From JAYQKL01 sp049890195 (GTDB lineage: Bacteria > Pseudomonadota > Alphaproteobacteria > RS24), in contig JBMHBY010000001.1 in NCBI GenBank assembly GCA_049890195.1, forward strand, positions 1 to 64,000: a DNA stretch of 64,000 nucleotides, given 5' to 3'. The notes below the pieces were generated by a model that saw only the letters and a list, made by a program, of their open reading frames with translations, had not been told where the DNA came from and made no database searches. Of the stretch, positions 34,787 to 43,197 are shown piece after piece. The position numbers were made by a program, and so were the translations under genes. Within the stretch, counting starts at the first letter, position 1. Each line of letters opens with the position of its first letter.

Positions 34787-36169
34787 ATGACAATCGGGCT
34801 TTTTCTTCTTTTGCTGGCAACCTGCGGTGTTTTGGCTTTCCTATATGGAAAAAAATCCATCCGTGCGTTGATGGCTCAGACTGAAGTCAAACAGCATTCT
34901 CTCGACACCTATCACGGGCTTTATCTGGCCCTGTTTTTCTTTTTCCCGCCTTTTGGGGTCATCCTTGTCTGGCAAATGGCGTCACCCTTTGTCATAGACA
35001 GCCTGCTCATGGCCCGCATTCAGGATCTGCAGGTGATTGCCTCCATCGGTGAGCTCAATGTGCTGGTCGCCAAAATCAAGTCCTTCAGCTCGGGTGCGCT
35101 GCCCGCCGCTTTTGCCACCCCCTTTGTTGAAGAGATGAGCGTTTATCTGAACAGTTTGCGGTTTTTTTCGAACAATTTGCTGTTTGCCATTGCCGGTGTC
35201 CTGAGCGCTTTGGCATTCCTCAACGCCAGACGGCATATCGCCCCGCGTTTCAACGCCAGAGACCGGGTTGAGTTTTTGTTTATGGTGTTGATGATTATGG
35301 CCTCGGTGATTGCCGTCATCACGACCATCGGTATTGTCTTGTCGCTGATTTTTGAAACCCTGCGCTTTTTTGAGAAAGTCCCGGTGGCTGATTTCCTGTT
35401 TGGGCTGCATTGGAGCCCGCAAATCGCCATTCGCGAAGACCAGGCCGGCGGGTCCGGCTCATTTGGCGCCATCCCACTATTCGCCGGCACACTGATGATC
35501 ACCTTCATCGCCATTTTGGTGGCTGTGCCGGTTGGCCTTATGTCGGCGATTTATCTGTCGGAATACGCCAATCAAAGGCTGCGGGATATTGCCAAACCCA
35601 CAATAGAAATTCTCGCTGGCATCCCGACGGTTGTTTACGGTTTTTTCGCCGCCCTGCTGGTGGCGCCGTTTCTGCGGGATACGGGTTCCTTGATGGGGCT
35701 GTCACTGTCCTCCGAATCGGCGCTGGCCGCGGGCATGGTCATGGGCATCATGATCATTCCGGTGATTTCATCATTGTCTGATGATGTGATCAATGCCGTG
35801 CCTCAAACCCTGAGGGACGGCGCCTATGCACTTGGCGCCACGCAATCTGAAACCATCAAGCAGGTGGTTCTCCCGGCCGCCTTGCCGGGCATTGTCAGTG
35901 CGATTTTGCTGGCGATATCGCGGGCCATCGGTGAAACCATGATTGTGGTCATGGCGGCCGGCGTCGCCGCCAATTTGACGGCGAACCCGTTTGAGTCCGT
36001 CACCACCGTCACCGTGCAGATTGTGACGCTTCTGGTCGGGGATCAGGAGTTTGACAGCGCCAAGACCTTGGCCGCCTTCGCCCTTGGTCTGGTCCTGTTT
36101 TTCATCACTTTGGGGCTGAATATTCTGGCCATGTCCATTGTCAGAAGATTCAGGGAGCAATATGAGTGA
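34787..36169 (+). CDS. pstC: Phosphate ABC transporter, permease PstC
   Basis: A 460-aa permease. A long N-terminal region (about residues 1-190) with its own hydrophobic helices, as in the PstC_N-type extension of alphaproteobacteria, precedes the permease core. The EAA-type loop 'LRDGAYALGATQSETIKQVVLPAALPGI' is in the last third, and 'SEYANQRLRDIAKPTIEILAGIPTVVYG' is typical of PstC. The ATG at 34787 is taken; a TTG at 34775 is in frame. The stop overlaps pstA by 8 bp. Confidence 0.95.
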   Translation: MTIGLFLLLLATCGVLAFLYGKKSIRALMAQTEVKQHSLDTYHGLYLALFFFFPPFGVILVWQMASPFVIDSLLMARIQDLQVIASIGELNVLVAKIKSFSSGALPAAFATPFVEEMSVYLNSLRFFSNNLLFAIAGVLSALAFLNARRHIAPRFNARDRVEFLFMVLMIMASVIAVITTIGIVLSLIFETLRFFEKVPVADFLFGLHWSPQIAIREDQAGGSGSFGAIPLFAGTLMITFIAILVAVPVGLMSAIYLSEYANQRLRDIAKPTIEILAGIPTVVYGFFAALLVAPFLRDTGSLMGLSLSSESALAAGMVMGIMIIPVISSLSDDVINAVPQTLRDGAYALGATQSETIKQVVLPAALPGIVSAILLAISRAIGETMIVVMAAGVAANLTANPFESVTTVTVQIVTLLVGDQEFDSAKTLAAFALGLVLFFITLGLNILAMSIVRRFREQYE

Positions 36170-37478
36170 GAACATGACGACAACGGCGCATGCAAACACT
36201 GTAAGGCAGTCCGGGGCAACCCGCCGCCGGCTGCTCGAGAAACGCTACAGAAGTGAAAGGCGCTTCCGCCGTTACGGTTTGGGGGCGGTCATTTTGTCCG
36301 GCTTGATACTGCTGACGCTTTTGTCGTCAATTGCCTATCAATCACTGCCGGCGTTTTCCCAGACCTATGTTGGGCTTGATGTCCATTTCAATCCGGCGGA
36401 CATTGATCCCGAAGGCTCAGGTGATCCGGCCGTTCTGGAGGCGGGCAATTACCGCGGCCTTGCCAAAAAAGCTGTTTACAAACTGTTTCCTGATGTCACC
36501 TCACGGCGTGACAAGCGGCAATTGGGTAAGCTGGTATCCATTGCCGCGCCGGAGGAGCTGAAAAGCTTTATCCTGCAAAACCCGGATGCTGTCGGCACCA
36601 CGCAAACCGTGTGGGTCACCAGTTCGGATGACTTTGACCTTCTGCTCAAAGGCAAAATCCGCCGGGATGTCATGGAAGAGGACAGGGTGCTGTCTGACAA
36701 GGAAATCATCTGGATTGACACGCTGGTTGATCAGGGGCGCGTTGACAGACGGTTTGCGGCGAATCTGTTCAATTCCGGCGACAGTCGTGAGCCTGAACTG
36801 GCCGGCGTCAAAGGGGCGTTTATCGGCACGTTGCTGACCATGTTGGTGACATTTCTGGCAAGCTTTCCGGTCGGGGTCATGGCCGCCACCTATCTAGAGG
36901 AGCTGGCACCGAAAAACCGGTTCACCGACATCATCGAAGTCAACATCAACAACCTCGCCGCTGTGCCGTCCATTGTTTATGGTTTGCTCGGATTGGCGGT
37001 CTTTATCAATTTCCTGCATCTGCCCCGTTCGGCACCTCTGGTCGGCGGACTGGTGCTCGCCTTGATGACCCTGCCGGTCATTATTATTTCCACGCGCGCC
37101 GCACTCGCCTCCATTCCGCCCAGTATCCGGGAGGCGGCCTTGGGAGTGGGGGCGTCCCGCCTGCAGGTTGTATCACATCATGTTCTGCCCCTGGCCATGC
37201 CCGGTATCTTGACCGGTACGATTATCGGTCTCGCCCGCGCCGCGGGGGAGACAGCACCGCTTCTGATGATCGGCATGATGGCGTTTATTGTCGATACGCC
37301 CCAAAGCATGAGCGATAAGGCGACAGTCCTGCCGGCGCAGATTTATATGTGGGCCAACAATCCCGAGCGTGCTTTCGAGGCGCGGACAAGTGCGGGTATT
37401 ATCATTTTGCTGATATTCCTGCTTTTGATGAACGCCGCCGCTATTTATTTACGAAAAAAATATGAGAAGAGATGGTAA
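36162..37478 (+). CDS. pstA: Phosphate ABC transporter, permease PstA
   Basis: A 438-aa permease. After a first membrane helix comes a ~170-residue extracytoplasmic domain (DUF3333-type extension known from alphaproteobacterial PstA), then the permease core with 'EVNINNLAAVPSIVYGLLGL' and the EAA-type 'REAALGVGASRLQVVSHHVLPLAMPGI'. AGGGAGC precedes the ATG at 36162, which overlaps the pstC stop. Pairs with PstC and PstB in phosphate import. Confidence 0.95.
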   Translation: MSENMTTTAHANTVRQSGATRRRLLEKRYRSERRFRRYGLGAVILSGLILLTLLSSIAYQSLPAFSQTYVGLDVHFNPADIDPEGSGDPAVLEAGNYRGLAKKAVYKLFPDVTSRRDKRQLGKLVSIAAPEELKSFILQNPDAVGTTQTVWVTSSDDFDLLLKGKIRRDVMEEDRVLSDKEIIWIDTLVDQGRVDRRFAANLFNSGDSREPELAGVKGAFIGTLLTMLVTFLASFPVGVMAATYLEELAPKNRFTDIIEVNINNLAAVPSIVYGLLGLAVFINFLHLPRSAPLVGGLVLALMTLPVIIISTRAALASIPPSIREAALGVGASRLQVVSHHVLPLAMPGILTGTIIGLARAAGETAPLLMIGMMAFIVDTPQSMSDKATVLPAQIYMWANNPERAFEARTSAGIIILLIFLLLMNAAAIYLRKKYEKRW

Positions 37479-37484
37479 GTCAGA

Positions 37485-38252
37485 ATGAGTGAGAACACGG
37501 TCAAAGTGAGCGCCAAAAATGTGACGGTGCATTACGGGGAAGCCCAGGCACTTCATGGCATTGATCTGGATGTACAGCAGAATATGGTCACGGCCCTGAT
37601 CGGTCCGTCCGGATGCGGCAAGTCGACATTCCTGCGCTGTATCAACCGCATGAATGACGTGATACCGGGATGTCGGGTTGGTGGTGAGATTCACATAGAC
37701 AGTCAGAATATTTATGCGCCCGAACTGGATGTCGTCGAATTGCGCGCTGATGTCGGCATGGTTTTCCAAAAACCCAACCCGTTTCCGAAATCAATTTATG
37801 ACAATGTGGCATATGGGCCGCGCATCCACGGCCTTTACAACGACAAGGAACATCTCGATTTTATCGTTGAAAAAAGCCTGAAGCGCGCCGGTTTGTGGGA
37901 AGAGGCCAAGGACCGGCTGAAAGACTCGGGGTCAAGCCTGTCCGGCGGGCAGCAGCAGCGCTTGTGCATTGCCCGCGCCATTGCTGTCGATCCGGAGGTT
38001 TTGCTGATGGATGAGCCGTGCTCAGCGTTGGACCCGATTGCCACGGCGATAATCGAGGAGTTGATCAGTGAACTCTCAGAGCGTTTCACAATCATGATTG
38101 TCACCCACTCCATGCAGCAGGCGGCTCGGGTGTCCCAGCGCACCGCTTATTTTCACCTCGGGCATCTGATTGAATATGGCGAAACAAAACAGGTTTTCAC
38201 CAATCCAAGCAATGACCAGACAGAAGCGTACATATCAGGTAAGATCGGTTAA
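37485..38252 (+). CDS. pstB: Phosphate ABC transporter, ATP-binding protein
   Basis: A 255-aa ABC ATPase. Walker A is GPSGCGKST, the signature LSGGQQQRLCIARA, and Walker B VLLMDEPCSALDP, with the H-loop in 'MIVTHSMQQAARVS'. All catalytic residues are present. 'CINRMNDVIPGCRVGGEI' after Walker A is typical of PstB. It starts 6 nt after pstA. Confidence 0.96.
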   Translation: MSENTVKVSAKNVTVHYGEAQALHGIDLDVQQNMVTALIGPSGCGKSTFLRCINRMNDVIPGCRVGGEIHIDSQNIYAPELDVVELRADVGMVFQKPNPFPKSIYDNVAYGPRIHGLYNDKEHLDFIVEKSLKRAGLWEEAKDRLKDSGSSLSGGQQQRLCIARAIAVDPEVLLMDEPCSALDPIATAIIEELISELSERFTIMIVTHSMQQAARVSQRTAYFHLGHLIEYGETKQVFTNPSNDQTEAYISGKIG

Positions 38253-38282
38253 CAGAAAACGTTACAGGAAAAGGGATAGAGT

Positions 38283-38978
38283 ATGGACCAGCCAAAGCAT
38301 ATCAGCTCAAATTTTGAAAATGACCTGATTGATTTGAATAATGAAGTGGCCAAGTTGGGTGCTTTGGCTGAAGCGCAGCTGCGTCGTGTTATTGAAATCG
38401 TGAAATCCGGGAGTGTTGCCGAGCTTGAAGACCTGATCAAGCAGGACAAAAAATTGGATGAGATCGAGGCGAGCCTCAATGAAAAAGCCATTACGATGAT
38501 TGCGCTCCGCGCCCCGCTGGCAGAGGATTTGCGTCATGTCATTGTGGCGTTGAAGGTTGCCACCATTTTGGAGCGGACCGGCGATTACGCCAAAAACATC
38601 GCCAAAAGGGTCATGCTGATTGATGAGGTTGATGTCTTGACCGATGCGGCCCGGATCATTGATACGATGGGTAAAATGGTTCAGGAAATGCTGATAACTG
38701 TTCTCGATGCCTATATGGAACGTGATGTCGATGCGGCCATGGAAATTTGGGAACGGGATATAGAGGTGGATGAAGTGCATACCTCGATCTTCAAAGATGT
38801 TCTGACGCAGATGGAGAAAAAAGAAATTTCGGTCAATACCGGGTCGCACATGCTTTTCATCGCCAAAAACCTTGAGCGGATCGGGGATTATTCAACCGGG
38901 CTGGCGGAACAAATCTACTTTCTGGTCAATGGCGAAATGATGTCAGACGACCGTCCAAAACTGGATACACCTGCATAG
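38283..38978 (+). CDS. phoU: Phosphate signalling regulator PhoU
   Basis: A 231-aa all-helical protein of two PhoU repeats, with acidic metal-binding patterns such as 'ERTGDYAKNIAKR' in the first repeat and 'ERIGDYSTGLAEQI' in the second. PhoU links PstSCAB to PhoR and keeps the regulon off when phosphate is plentiful. It lies 30 nt after pstB in the same operon. Confidence 0.95.
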   Translation: MDQPKHISSNFENDLIDLNNEVAKLGALAEAQLRRVIEIVKSGSVAELEDLIKQDKKLDEIEASLNEKAITMIALRAPLAEDLRHVIVALKVATILERTGDYAKNIAKRVMLIDEVDVLTDAARIIDTMGKMVQEMLITVLDAYMERDVDAAMEIWERDIEVDEVHTSIFKDVLTQMEKKEISVNTGSHMLFIAKNLERIGDYSTGLAEQIYFLVNGEMMSDDRPKLDTPA

Positions 38979-38993
38979 GTTGGAGGTGTCATG

Positions 38994-39695
38994 ATGGCCA
39001 AGGTTCTTGTTGCGGACGATGAAATCAATCAGCAAGAGCTCGTCCGCGCCAATCTGGCAAGCAATGGCTTTGAGGTTTTGACTGCCTCTGACGGTGTGGA
39101 AGCTTTTGAGCAGATTCTGTTGAACAAGCCGGATCTGGTTATTCTGGACTGGATGATGCCGCGTCTGTCGGGGGTGGATTTGTGCCGCAAGCTGCGTAAC
39201 AATGAAGAAACCAAAGGCATGCCGATCATCATTTTGAGCGCCCGCGGCGAGGAGACGGACAGAAGCTTTGGACTGGATTGTGGTGCTGATGATTATGTTC
39301 CGAAACCATTTTTCCCAAAAGAGCTTGTTTCCCGGGTGAATTCTCTGTTGCGGCGCGCACGGCCTTCCTTGGGCGCTGAGGTTTTGCGTTTCAAGGATCT
39401 GGAGGTGGACCTGGTGAGGGTTGAGGTGCGCCGTGGCGGACATTTGGTGAGTTTAAGCACCAAGGAGTTCAAGCTCCTGACAACTTTGATGGAGCGCCCG
39501 GGGCAGGTTTATTCGCGTGACCACTTGCTCAATTTGATCTGGGGGCATGACGTTTATGTCGAAGACAGGACGGTGGATGTGCATATGAGTCGTTTGCGCA
39601 AAGCGCTGAGTCTCGCGGATATTCTGGACAAGCCTTTCCCGGACATCATTCGCACAGTGCGCGGCATCGGTTATGCAATGAAGGAAAACACCTGA
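38994..39695 (+). CDS. phoB: Phosphate regulon response regulator PhoB
   Basis: A 233-aa OmpR/PhoB-type regulator. The receiver domain has the acidic pair near 'VADDEIN', the phosphoacceptor in 'LVILDWMMPRLSG', Thr/Ser in 'IILSARGEE' and Lys in 'YVPKPF'. The winged-helix domain is in the second half ('LSTKEFKLLTTLMERPGQVYSR', 'VDVHMSRLRKAL'). TTGGAGG precedes ATG codons at 38991 and 38994; the second has better spacing. Last gene of the pho/pst cluster. Confidence 0.95.
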   Translation: MAKVLVADDEINQQELVRANLASNGFEVLTASDGVEAFEQILLNKPDLVILDWMMPRLSGVDLCRKLRNNEETKGMPIIILSARGEETDRSFGLDCGADDYVPKPFFPKELVSRVNSLLRRARPSLGAEVLRFKDLEVDLVRVEVRRGGHLVSLSTKEFKLLTTLMERPGQVYSRDHLLNLIWGHDVYVEDRTVDVHMSRLRKALSLADILDKPFPDIIRTVRGIGYAMKENT

Positions 39696-39697
39696 CG

Positions 39698-40195
39698 TCA
39701 AGGGTGGTTGCGGCTGGTCAAGGGGCCGCGTCTGTCGATGGATTTCGCCAATTTCTTCCTGAGTTCCATTGGTGCCAAAGCCGAAAGGTCAACCATGAAG
39801 GCATGATGGACAACGCTGACGTCCTGCTGTGCCGCCCTTAAATTCGCCGCGATACGTTCCAGACTGTCCCGGCTGACCTGTTCCTGACGCAAGGCATTGG
39901 CAAGCTCCGTCTTATAACCCGTATAAACGCTGTAAGTCCTGACGATATCACCCCTGTGGCGCTCCAGAACTCCGGCAACCTCGACAGACTGCTCCTGTGG
40001 AAACTGACGCAGGATGAATTTCTCGATTTTCTCGTAATCATATTTTCCAGCGGCGTGTTCGTGGCGCCAGGACTTATATGACACCATGCCGCCAATGATG
40101 ATCAGGTTCAGGGCCAGGGAGACGGCCAATAGCGCGCCGGCAATCAACAGTTTGGATTTTTTTACACCGATTATTTTGTGGTCGGAAGCAGTCAT
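39698..40195 (-). CDS. Membrane-anchored periplasmic Spy/metal-sensor-like protein
   Basis: A 165-aa protein. An N-terminal membrane helix (LLIAGALLAVSLALNLIIIGGMV) anchors a helical periplasmic domain of the heavy-metal-resistance/Spy-like type ('RQEQVSRDSLERIAANLRAAQQDV'). A longer frame to 40252 overlaps the anti-sigma gene; ATG 40195 lies 7 nt after that stop. Third gene after an ECF sigma and a membrane anti-sigma-like protein, it probably senses envelope stress or metals for them. It ends 2 bp from the phoB stop. Confidence 0.85.
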   Translation of the reverse strand: MTASDHKIIGVKKSKLLIAGALLAVSLALNLIIIGGMVSYKSWRHEHAAGKYDYEKIEKFILRQFPQEQSVEVAGVLERHRGDIVRTYSVYTGYKTELANALRQEQVSRDSLERIAANLRAAQQDVSVVHHAFMVDLSALAPMELRKKLAKSIDRRGPLTSRNHP

Positions 40196-40202
40196 GGGGC
40201 CG

Positions 40203-40646
40203 TTAAATTTTCCAGGTTTCAAAACTGACCTTGAACAGGTCGGGGGTTTCACCGCTCAAGGCGGCTTGGGCGTAGTCAAAAAAGTTCTGGGCCAAAGGCT
40301 GTGCGAAAATTCCGATCAGCAGGCAGGCCGCCATCCCCATGAGAGCATATCCGGCATATTTGCTTCGCATCTGTGTGCTCAAAATCAGGGTGGGGGTGAT
40401 GTTTTCGGCAAGTCGGGCGAGAATGTGCTGTTGCAGCCGGGCCGGCGCAGAAAATGACAGACTGTCCAGCCCTGCATCCAGCCTTTGGGCCTCCTGCAGT
40501 CTGGTCGCTATGTCGGGGTCTTGCAGCATGACAGTCAGATTGTCGGGACTGTCCGCGTGTGGCCACGCCGTTTGCCGGCTGCCATAGGCGGTGATAAGGT
40601 CGCTGACCGCCGCTTTGCTGACTTTTTCTGGATTTCCCTCTGTCAT
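40203..40646 (-). CDS. Membrane-bound anti-sigma-factor-like protein
   Basis: A 147-aa protein with one membrane helix (about residues 97-115, YALMGMAACLLIGIFA). The N-terminal ~95 residues are cytoplasmic, and a short periplasmic tail follows. I see no zinc-type HxxxCxxC motif. Its position directly after the ECF sigma gene and before a Spy-like sensor, plus its topology, support an anti-sigma role. Sequence identity to known anti-sigma families is weak. Confidence 0.75.
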   Translation of the reverse strand: MTEGNPEKVSKAAVSDLITAYGSRQTAWPHADSPDNLTVMLQDPDIATRLQEAQRLDAGLDSLSFSAPARLQQHILARLAENITPTLILSTQMRSKYAGYALMGMAACLLIGIFAQPLAQNFFDYAQAALSGETPDLFKVSFETWKI

Positions 40647-40670
40647 GATTTTACCACCTGTTTGACTGTT

Positions 40671-41255
40671 TCATCCTTCTGTATCCAAATGACCGAAGTT
40701 CTGTTGGTGTTTTTTCAAAACCTTGTAGAGCTTTTCGCGCCCCCGCCTCAGGCTCGATTCCAATGCGGCAACACTGACACCGAGCGCCTCAGCCGCCTGC
40801 TTTTGCCCCATTTCGGCAAAGTACACCATTTCAATGGCATCCCTTTGGGGGGCTGATAATTTATTGAACGCCGCCAACAGCAGTTTCCGGTCATTTTTTT
40901 TCTCCAACTCGGACAGAATATCCACAGTTTCATCCGTTGGTTCATCAATCGACTCCAGCGGATTGAGCGGTTTTCTGCGCCGCAACATATCGGTCGATTT
41001 GTTGACGCTGACGCGGTACAGCCAGGTGGTGAATTTTGCCTCTCCTTGCTGCCAGCGGTCGGCGGTGCGCCAGATTGCTGCAAAAACCTCCTGCGCCGCC
41101 TCCTCCGCCTCTTCCGCATTGCCCAACCGCCGCATGCAAATGCTGAAAACACGGTCCAGATGGCGGCGCATCAAGGCTGCAAAGGCAGTCTCACTCCCGG
41201 CGCCAATATCGTGCATCAACGCTTCGTCGCTGGTTTCTTCAGGCTCCATCATCAT
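40671..41255 (-). CDS. ECF-type RNA polymerase sigma factor
   Basis: A 194-aa sigma70-family protein with region 2 ('MRRHLDRVFSICMRRLGNAEEAEEAAQEVF', then 'FTTWLYRVSVNKSTDMLRRRK') and region 4 ('LSAPQRDAIEMVYFAEMGQKQAAEALGVS'). First of three minus-strand genes with an anti-sigma and a periplasmic sensor. Three ATGs occur in a row (41255, 41252, 41249) and no clear ribosome site precedes them. A promoter-like pair lies 35-60 bp upstream. Confidence 0.93.
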   Translation of the reverse strand: MMMEPEETSDEALMHDIGAGSETAFAALMRRHLDRVFSICMRRLGNAEEAEEAAQEVFAAIWRTADRWQQGEAKFTTWLYRVSVNKSTDMLRRRKPLNPLESIDEPTDETVDILSELEKKNDRKLLLAAFNKLSAPQRDAIEMVYFAEMGQKQAAEALGVSVAALESSLRRGREKLYKVLKKHQQNFGHLDTEG

Positions 41256-41288
41256 AAAATTATTTTAATCCGATTTTGTCCTCCCTGC

Positions 41289-41317
41289 GTAATAAATACA
41301 CTGTCAGACAAGTGCAA
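41289..41317 (-). promoter_or_regulatory. Candidate promoter of the ECF sigma operon
   Basis: On the minus strand TTGCAC (41312-41317) and TATTAC (41289-41294) are 17 bp apart, a fair sigma70-type match. No ECF-type GGAAC -35 element stands out, so self-activation is not evident from the sequence. Confidence 0.35.
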
Positions 41318-41362
41318 CTGACAGCTTACCTAAGTGTAAACCCTCGCACTATCCCTGAACTT

Positions 41363-41392
41363 GCCCTGCCGCTTGCGGCAGGGCCTTTTTTT
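41363..41392 (+). terminator. Plus-strand intrinsic terminator without an upstream plus-strand gene
   Basis: Stem GCCCTGCC / GGCAGGGC (loop GCTTGC) followed by CTTTTTTT on the plus strand. The nearest plus-strand gene is phoB, 1.7 kb away. The minus-strand GntR gene stops at its edge, but a minus transcript would not meet the T run after the stem. It may end a short RNA made from the 41256-41362 gap. Confidence 0.8.
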
Positions 41393-42074
41393 AGCTTCTG
41401 ACATACATGGACAGCAAAACCGCCTGCATGGAAGCCCGGGCAGAAGCCGCATCATGGTTAATGATCGCTCTGGTCAGGCGCTCATGAGGCTTAAAGTCAA
41501 AATCCCGTGTATAGCGGTGTCCGATCCGCTCAATCAGTTCATGCGTGAGGCTGTGAACCCGGGTCAGCGGCGCCAGAAAGTCATTTTGCGCGCCGTCCAG
41601 CAGCAATGAGAAAAAGTTCAGTTCAGCCGTTCTCCCGGACAGGCCCACCCCGCTTTGGCGGACCCCCTGAAAGGCGTCTGACAGGCTTTGGCGCAGCTCA
41701 GATGTGGCCCTTGACGCAGCCAGGGCGGCGGCGCCGGGTTCAAACATCAGCCGTAAGTCCAACAATTCATGCAATAAATCACGTCTTTTCTCGGCCGGTG
41801 TCTCACGGGCAACCCAGTCGAGAACCTCGGCATCAAACATCGCCCATTCGGTTTTGGGTGATACAAATGTCCCCGCTTTTGGAACAGCCCGGAGCATCCC
41901 CTTGGCCCCTAAAATCCGCAGGGCTTCGCGCATTACGACCCGGGAAACACCGTTTTCCTTACTCAAAACCGTGTCCGGGGGCAAAATTTCCCCGGCAGAA
42001 ATACGCTGAGCAGCAATATCACGGCCGATTTTGGCGGCAATTTGATTGGTCAGGCGCTTTGATGGCGATTGCAT
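41391..42074 (-). CDS. GntR-family transcriptional regulator, FadR-type (FCD domain)
   Basis: A 227-aa regulator. The N-terminal winged helix includes 'ISAGEILPPDTVLSKENGVSRVVMREALRIL', and the C-terminal FCD ligand domain has 'LLDLRLMFEPGAAALAASRAT' and 'HERLTRAIINHDAASARASM' with likely metal-binding His and Asp. FadR-type regulators respond to small carboxylates or sugar acids. Targets and ligand are unknown. An inverted repeat lies just upstream (42093-42112). Confidence 0.92.
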   Translation of the reverse strand: MQSPSKRLTNQIAAKIGRDIAAQRISAGEILPPDTVLSKENGVSRVVMREALRILGAKGMLRAVPKAGTFVSPKTEWAMFDAEVLDWVARETPAEKRRDLLHELLDLRLMFEPGAAALAASRATSELRQSLSDAFQGVRQSGVGLSGRTAELNFFSLLLDGAQNDFLAPLTRVHSLTHELIERIGHRYTRDFDFKPHERLTRAIINHDAASARASMQAVLLSMYVRS

Positions 42075-42092
42075 GCCATATATTTAGCATGA

Positions 42093-42112
42093 AAGTATAT
42101 TAAATAATACTT
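42093..42112. repeat. AT-rich inverted repeat upstream of the GntR gene
   Basis: AAGTAT and ATACTT arms with an 8-bp AT spacer, 19 bp before the GntR start. It could be an autoregulatory operator. The 53-bp region is very AT-rich, so chance is a real alternative. Confidence 0.3.
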
Positions 42113-42126
42113 ATTATTTTCTTCGA

Positions 42127-43038
42127 TTAGCGTTTTTCAGTGAGCAGGAATTCAATAAAATCGCGATACTGGTTCAGGCGGTTGCGTTCATTTTCAAAGT
42201 TTTCTTGATAAAGCGCATGGATTTCCTTGATTTTTTCGTCAAAAACGACCGCCAAGTGTTCTATTTCCATGGTGGTTTCGGCAATGGCATGTTTCATGGA
42301 GTCCAATTCCGCCACGATGTTGGCGGAGTTCAGGGAGAGTTTTTCCTCATTTGCGGCATTCAGGGCGCGCATCTTGGACAGAATGTCGTCCTGGGCCGCC
42401 TGCATTTCAAGAAACAGTCGTCGATTGGCCTCCTCCGTTTCCTGCTCAGTTTTCAAATTCGACAAGACATCCCGCATGCGAACCGACAAAAGGGTGTTGT
42501 CGGACAGGCTTGGCGGTGTATATCCCGGCTCTGTGCCTGCTGATTTGGGGTCGGGCTGGCTTAGGGTGATCGGGTTGTCAAAATCCGGATTGGCGGCGAT
42601 GTCGGTGGCAATATCCTCGTCTGACTGAGGCAATGCCGCGGCATTGTCCGCTGCTGTATCTTCAGAGCCGGCCTCGGGCGCAAATTGCGTCAGATCAGGA
42701 CCGGCGCCGAAATCACCGGCTGCCGGCGCCGTTGACAGCGGTGTTTCATCCGGTAAACCGGCACCAAAGGGGGTTTCGGGGGGGTGTTCATCATGTTCAG
42801 AAGATATATCGGAAAAAGTGGTGTCTGCCGGGTTCTCACCGGCCAATTCAGCTGCAATGGCGGCCTCTAATCCCGCATCAATGGCATCTTGACCATCTTC
42901 ATCGTCCGGCGCGGGCGGTACGGCAGCCGTGTTTTCAGCGGCCTTGGGGGTATCCTCCGTGTCGCTGCCATTGAGGATGTCCTGAATGGCGTCAGATATT
43001 TCGGCCATTTTACGGAAATCTTGGGGTTCATCTGCCAT
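42127..43038 (-). CDS. Uncharacterised acidic protein with C-terminal coiled coil
   Basis: About 303 aa, no recognised family. A short N-terminal helix ('MAEISDAIQDILNGS') is followed by ~150 residues rich in Asp, Glu, Ala and Pro, which should be disordered, then ~120 residues of predicted coiled coil ('LEMQAAQDDILSKMRALNAANEE' onward). No signal peptide or membrane helix. Start uncertain among ATGs at 43110, 43038 and 43008. The layout (helix, acidic disordered linker, helical C-terminus) resembles scaffold proteins in outline only. It lies 52 nt upstream of the GntR gene and diverges from the GAF protein gene. Confidence 0.8.
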   Translation of the reverse strand: MADEPQDFRKMAEISDAIQDILNGSDTEDTPKAAENTAAVPPAPDDEDGQDAIDAGLEAAIAAELAGENPADTTFSDISSEHDEHPPETPFGAGLPDETPLSTAPAAGDFGAGPDLTQFAPEAGSEDTAADNAAALPQSDEDIATDIAANPDFDNPITLSQPDPKSAGTEPGYTPPSLSDNTLLSVRMRDVLSNLKTEQETEEANRRLFLEMQAAQDDILSKMRALNAANEEKLSLNSANIVAELDSMKHAIAETTMEIEHLAVVFDEKIKEIHALYQENFENERNRLNQYRDFIEFLLTEKR

Positions 43039-43197
43039 ACCACTATCCGTCAACGCAACACTCAGACTTCGAAAACATATGGATATATGCTGTACGAATC
43101 TTATTAACATAATACTATATCTGTGATTCGGCTTAAAGATGATTGTGCGGCAGCAGATAATTTCCTGTCAGCTGTTGCATCAGCCAGACGGGGCATA

